From Palsa-504 sp963756575 (GTDB lineage: Bacteria; Actinomycetota; Actinomycetes; Streptosporangiales; Streptosporangiaceae), in assembly GCA_963756575.1 (NCBI GenBank), contig CAVWOM010000013.1, positions 1 to 64,000 of the forward strand: 64,000 bases of DNA, written 5' to 3'. The notes below the pieces were generated by a model, which was not told the origin of the DNA, did not search any database, and saw only the letters and a list, made by a program, of their open reading frames with translations. The position numbers and the translations under genes were made by a program. Positions 61,377 through 64,000 of this stretch are shown here, one piece after another; positions within the stretch are counted from its first letter, which is position 1, and every line of letters begins with the position of its first letter.

Positions 61377-61752
61377 GTCGTGACCGCCTCTTGCCAATTG
61401 CCAGCTGCCGTGACGATTATCCTATCGGCAATAAGATAATCTGCCTCGCGTGTTCAACTACAGCAGCCTGCCGGTTGAACGCCGCGACACAGCCGCGGTT
61501 GAACGGTCAGGCCCTTGCGTGTCATGGACGTTATGGCATGACAGCCCGCCTGCGATCAGGCTCGCCGGGCACTATCCAGCGGAACTGCGAAGGTCGAACA
61601 CTTTCAGCGAGCCTCGATTGTCGCTAAACTCCTGACGAATATATAACGACACCTGTATCACGACACCGGGAATATGCGGGTCACGGGGCCGAATGGCCAT
61701 AACCTGACGATTTGCCAATCGATCGTCTTATCGAGAACGAAAACGGGAGAGC
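61377..61752. other. Divergent promoter region of hydrolase/mbtH and the oxygenase
   Basis: About 375 bp. It contains the StrR-type operator at 61452-61480, an extra GGTTGAAC half-site near 61497 and an AT-rich stretch at about 61630-61670. No gene was seen. Confidence 0.55.
61452..61480. promoter_or_regulatory. StrR-type operator 5, in the hydrolase/oxygenase gap
   Basis: Left half GTTCAACTA, 11-base spacer, right half CGGTTGAAC. It lies 76 bp from the hydrolase start and about 275 bp from the oxygenase start. Confidence 0.72.
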
Positions 61753-62955
61753 ATGATGAGTGCGACGGCGATCCGCAAGCTATGTGTTATTCCAGTGCCA
61801 GTCGACATCTTCGAAAAGACTCCCTCACCCTACCTAGAGCCCACGAAAGCACGAGAATATGCTGTACATCACGGGCGCTCCTGGTTCGAAGGCGATCTTA
61901 TCGACGCGCTGGCCGAGCTACGATCCGGTCAAGGGCCAGCTGCGCTTCACATCGAGGGCGCTCCGATCCTCCCCGTGACGGCCAGCACACCAGGAACGCC
62001 CGGTTTCCCAGTGACCAACCCGGTTACCGAGGGCCAGTACTCAGGCGAGACATGCCTGCTGGGGCTGGCCTATCACCTTGGCATACCGTACGGCTACGCT
62101 CGCGAGCACAAGGGCGCCGTCATCCAGCAAGTTGTTGCCATGCCGGGACGGCATGGCATTCAGTCGAGTGAAGGCTCGGATGCCCCGCTTGGATTTCATA
62201 CGGAAAACTCGTTCGCCGAGACGCGTCCGGATTTCCTGCTCCTGCTATGCAGGCGCGAGGGTCCGGTGCCGGTCCCTACTCTCGTACTGGATGTACATGA
62301 GGTAATCGACTGCATTTCTTCGTCAGCGGCCGAGACTCTCGCGCGACCGATATTCTCCGTCAGGTCACCGGCTTCCTTCGGAGAACCTTCCTTCCACTCA
62401 ACGGGGACGCACGTTCTCGACATAGCAGCAGGCGCAACGGGGCTACGGCTCGATCTCGAGGGCCTGCTCGGTTCCAAGGACACGAATGGCGAGGCAGCCC
62501 TTACCGAGCTATTTGCGTCCATTATAGGTGCCGGTACACCGGTCCGGTTGGGCGAAGGCGACATCCTGATCATAGATAATCGCCGGGCGGCGCACGCTCG
62601 CCCGGCATTTACCAGCATATTCAATGGTCAGCAAAGATGGCTGCAGCGTTGCCTAGTCCGCTCAGAGTTCTGGGCATGCCGATCCGCGATGCAGGCGGAA
62701 GGCGTCCAGATATTGTTAGTTTCGCGCGCGTGGCCCGCGTCTTGCGCCGCGAGCACGGAGCATCCTGGCGGAATCAGGCCGACGGAAAAGAACCCCGGGG
62801 CGGTACCGTCCCTGGCCCGGCCCGCCGCGGCCCTCGCGGGTTTCCCGTCGCCGCGGCCTGCCAGCCGGCCGGATGCCGGGCGAACTGTGTCCGGTAAAGC
62901 TCCGCGTAGAGGCCGCCCACCGCCAGCAGTTCGTCGTGGGTGCCGTGTTCCCTGA
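61753..62955 (+). CDS. Fe(II)/2-oxoglutarate amino-acid beta-hydroxylase (VioC/AsnO type)
   Basis: Two adjacent ATGs at 61753 and 61756 follow GGGAGAG. The clavaminate synthase-like fold shows the first iron ligands in GFHTENSF (His-x-Glu), the distal His in NRRAAHARPAF and the 2-oxoglutarate region RWLQRCLVRS. VioC and AsnO hydroxylate the beta carbon of free Arg and Asn; SyrP does so for Asp. With an Asn-coding module in NRPS-1 and several Asp modules, beta-hydroxy-Asn or -Asp is expected. Homology ends near residue 325; the remaining 75 or so residues are Pro/Arg-rich and overlap the converging ABC gene by 180 bases. A TAG in the next frame near 62720 hints at a lost stop or a one-base error. 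Confidence 0.87.
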   Translation: MMSATAIRKLCVIPVPVDIFEKTPSPYLEPTKAREYAVHHGRSWFEGDLIDALAELRSGQGPAALHIEGAPILPVTASTPGTPGFPVTNPVTEGQYSGETCLLGLAYHLGIPYGYAREHKGAVIQQVVAMPGRHGIQSSEGSDAPLGFHTENSFAETRPDFLLLLCRREGPVPVPTLVLDVHEVIDCISSSAAETLARPIFSVRSPASFGEPSFHSTGTHVLDIAAGATGLRLDLEGLLGSKDTNGEAALTELFASIIGAGTPVRLGEGDILIIDNRRAAHARPAFTSIFNGQQRWLQRCLVRSEFWACRSAMQAEGVQILLVSRAWPASCAASTEHPGGIRPTEKNPGAVPSLARPAAALAGFPSPRPASRPDAGRTVSGKAPRRGRPPPAVRRGCRVP

Positions 62956-64000
62956 CCTCGCCCGCGTCGATCACGAGGATCTGGTCCGCCTCCCGGATCG
63001 TAGAGAGCCGATGCGCGATCACCAGTGAGGTCCGGCCGGACAGCGCGGTCCGCAGCGCCTGCTGTACCGCCACTTCCGACTCGGAGTCGAGGTGCGCGGT
63101 CGCCTCGTCCAGGACGACCACCGGAGGCGCCTTGAGCAGCAACCTGGCTAGGGCGAGGCGTTGTTTTTCTCCCCCGGAGAACCGGTAACCACGGTCTCCC
63201 GCCACGGTGTCAAGGCCATCGGGGATCGAGCAGAGCAGATCCCAGATCCTCGCCGCCTCGCAGGCCTCCCTGAGTTCCTGTTCGGTGGCACCGGGTCGTG
63301 CGTAGAGCAGGTTGGCACGGATGGTGTCATGAAACAGGTGCGCTTCCTGAGGGACCACGCCGATCGTGGAGTGCAGCGACCGCAGCGTGACATCACGGAT
63401 GTCCCGGCCGCCGATCCTGACGGCACCCGAACCGGGATCGTAGAGCCGGGGCACGAGGTGGGTGATCGTGGTCTTCCCGGCACCCGACGGGCCCACCAGC
63501 GCGGTGAGCTTCCCGGCGGGAGCCACGAAGCTCACGTCCCGCAAGACCGATGCCTTGCTGGCGCTCTCTCGCGCGGGCAGGGCGATTGATTCCAGGGAGG
63601 CAAGCGATATCTCGCTCGCGGCCGGATACCGGAAGGAGACGTGTTCGAACTCAACCGGCGGCGCCGATCCGTTTCCGTTTCCCGCGGCGGCCAGCGCCGT
63701 CGCCCCCGGCGAGTCCATGATCAGCGGCTTGAGGTCCAGCACCTCGAATACCCGGTCAAAGCTGACCAGCGCGGTCAGGAAGTTGACCTGTATATTCGTC
63801 AGCTGGTTGATAGGGCCGTACAGTCTGCCGATCAAGACCGCCAGAGCCACGAGAGTGCCGATCTGGAGTGAGCCGCTGATAACGAGGCTGCCACCGAGAC
63901 CGTATATCAACGCGCTCATCAGCGCAGCGAGCAGGCTGACAATTATAGGCAGCAGCCTGCCGTATATATTGGTCATGACCGCGATATCGCGGACACGTCC
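62774..64000 (-). CDS. ABC exporter, fused membrane and ATPase domains (N-terminus beyond the window)
   Basis: About 409 residues are visible and the frame is open to the right edge (RVRDIAVMTNIYGR precedes the first in-window ATG), so the N-terminal helices are missing. The visible part has the last helices of the membrane domain (LLPIIVSLLAALMSALIYGL and a following segment). The ATPase has Walker A GPSGAGKTT, signature FSGGEKQRLALARLL, Walker B PVVVLDEATAHLDS and H-loop AHRLS. Type-I half-exporter, as commonly found in NRPS clusters. Likely exports the peptide. It converges on and overlaps the oxygenase frame. Confidence 0.92.
   Translation of the reverse strand, partial: GRVRDIAVMTNIYGRLLPIIVSLLAALMSALIYGLGGSLVISGSLQIGTLVALAVLIGRLYGPINQLTNIQVNFLTALVSFDRVFEVLDLKPLIMDSPGATALAAAGNGNGSAPPVEFEHVSFRYPAASEISLASLESIALPARESASKASVLRDVSFVAPAGKLTALVGPSGAGKTTITHLVPRLYDPGSGAVRIGGRDIRDVTLRSLHSTIGVVPQEAHLFHDTIRANLLYARPGATEQELREACEAARIWDLLCSIPDGLDTVAGDRGYRFSGGEKQRLALARLLLKAPPVVVLDEATAHLDSESEVAVQQALRTALSGRTSLVIAHRLSTIREADQILVIDAGEVREHGTHDELLAVGGLYAELYRTQFARHPAGWQAAATGNPRGPRRAGPGTVPPRGSFPSA

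Overview
This 64 kb window is very GC-rich, with a strong G/C bias at third codon positions, GTG/TTG starts and four-base stop/start overlaps. That points to a filamentous actinomycete; the genus cannot be resolved. Nearly the whole window is one nonribosomal peptide (NRP) biosynthetic gene cluster with its export and regulatory genes. No rRNA, tRNA, CRISPR array or transposase was seen.

Layout. (1) 1-27172, minus: a giant NRPS (NRPS-1) that runs off the left edge. It has two tandem N-terminal C domains, eight A-T modules and a partial ninth C domain. Specificity codes read by eye give Asp (module 1), Asn (module 4) and Asp (module 8); the other five are unassigned. The outermost 2.1 kb carries about six single-base frameshifts. 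(2) 27.2-29.2 kb: a broken mbtH, a sucrase/ferredoxin-like gene and a 5' fragment of a response-regulator gene. (3) 29.4-33.4 kb, plus: a lipoprotein gene and a MacA/MacB-type export operon. (4) 33.4-45.6 kb, minus: NRPS-2 (codes: unassigned, Asp-like, Ser, Asp), whose last module is frameshifted, eroded and truncated. (5) 46.0-50.5 kb: a pyrrole cassette made of a prolyl-AMP ligase, prolyl-carrier dehydrogenase, free carrier protein and flavin-dependent halogenase. (6) 50.6-54.6 kb, minus: a three-gene cassette in the order of syringomycin syrB1-syrB2-syrC (Thr-loading A-T didomain, non-heme iron halogenase, Cys-nucleophile aminoacyl shuttle), predicted to make and deliver 4-chloro-threonine. 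(7) 55.1-60.2 kb: an ABC-2 type transporter operon divergent from a two-component system. (8) 60.2-64.0 kb: an intact MbtH, an alpha/beta-hydrolase, a VioC/AsnO-type iron/2-oxoglutarate oxygenase and a partial ABC exporter.

How it fits together. The pyrrole cassette should produce a (chloro)pyrrole-2-carboxyl thioester on a free carrier protein. The EntF-like N-terminal C domains of the two NRPSs are the plausible acceptors of that cap. The assembly lines add Asp/Asn/Ser-rich residues, the AsnO-like oxygenase probably supplies a beta-hydroxylated Asn or Asp, and the SyrB/C-like trio supplies 4-Cl-Thr to an acceptor module that must lie outside the window. The product would be a peptide halogenated by two unrelated chemistries. 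I do not know a described compound that matches.

Regulation. Five intergenic copies of a StrR-type operator (9-bp inverted half-sites around exactly 11 bp) lie upstream of NRPS-1, NRPS-2, the Thr-halogenation operon and the 61 kb divergent pair, plus one odd copy at 50.57 kb. This implies a pathway-specific StrR/NovG-like activator encoded outside the window. A separate set of 11-bp direct repeats lies in front of the response regulator and both export operons.
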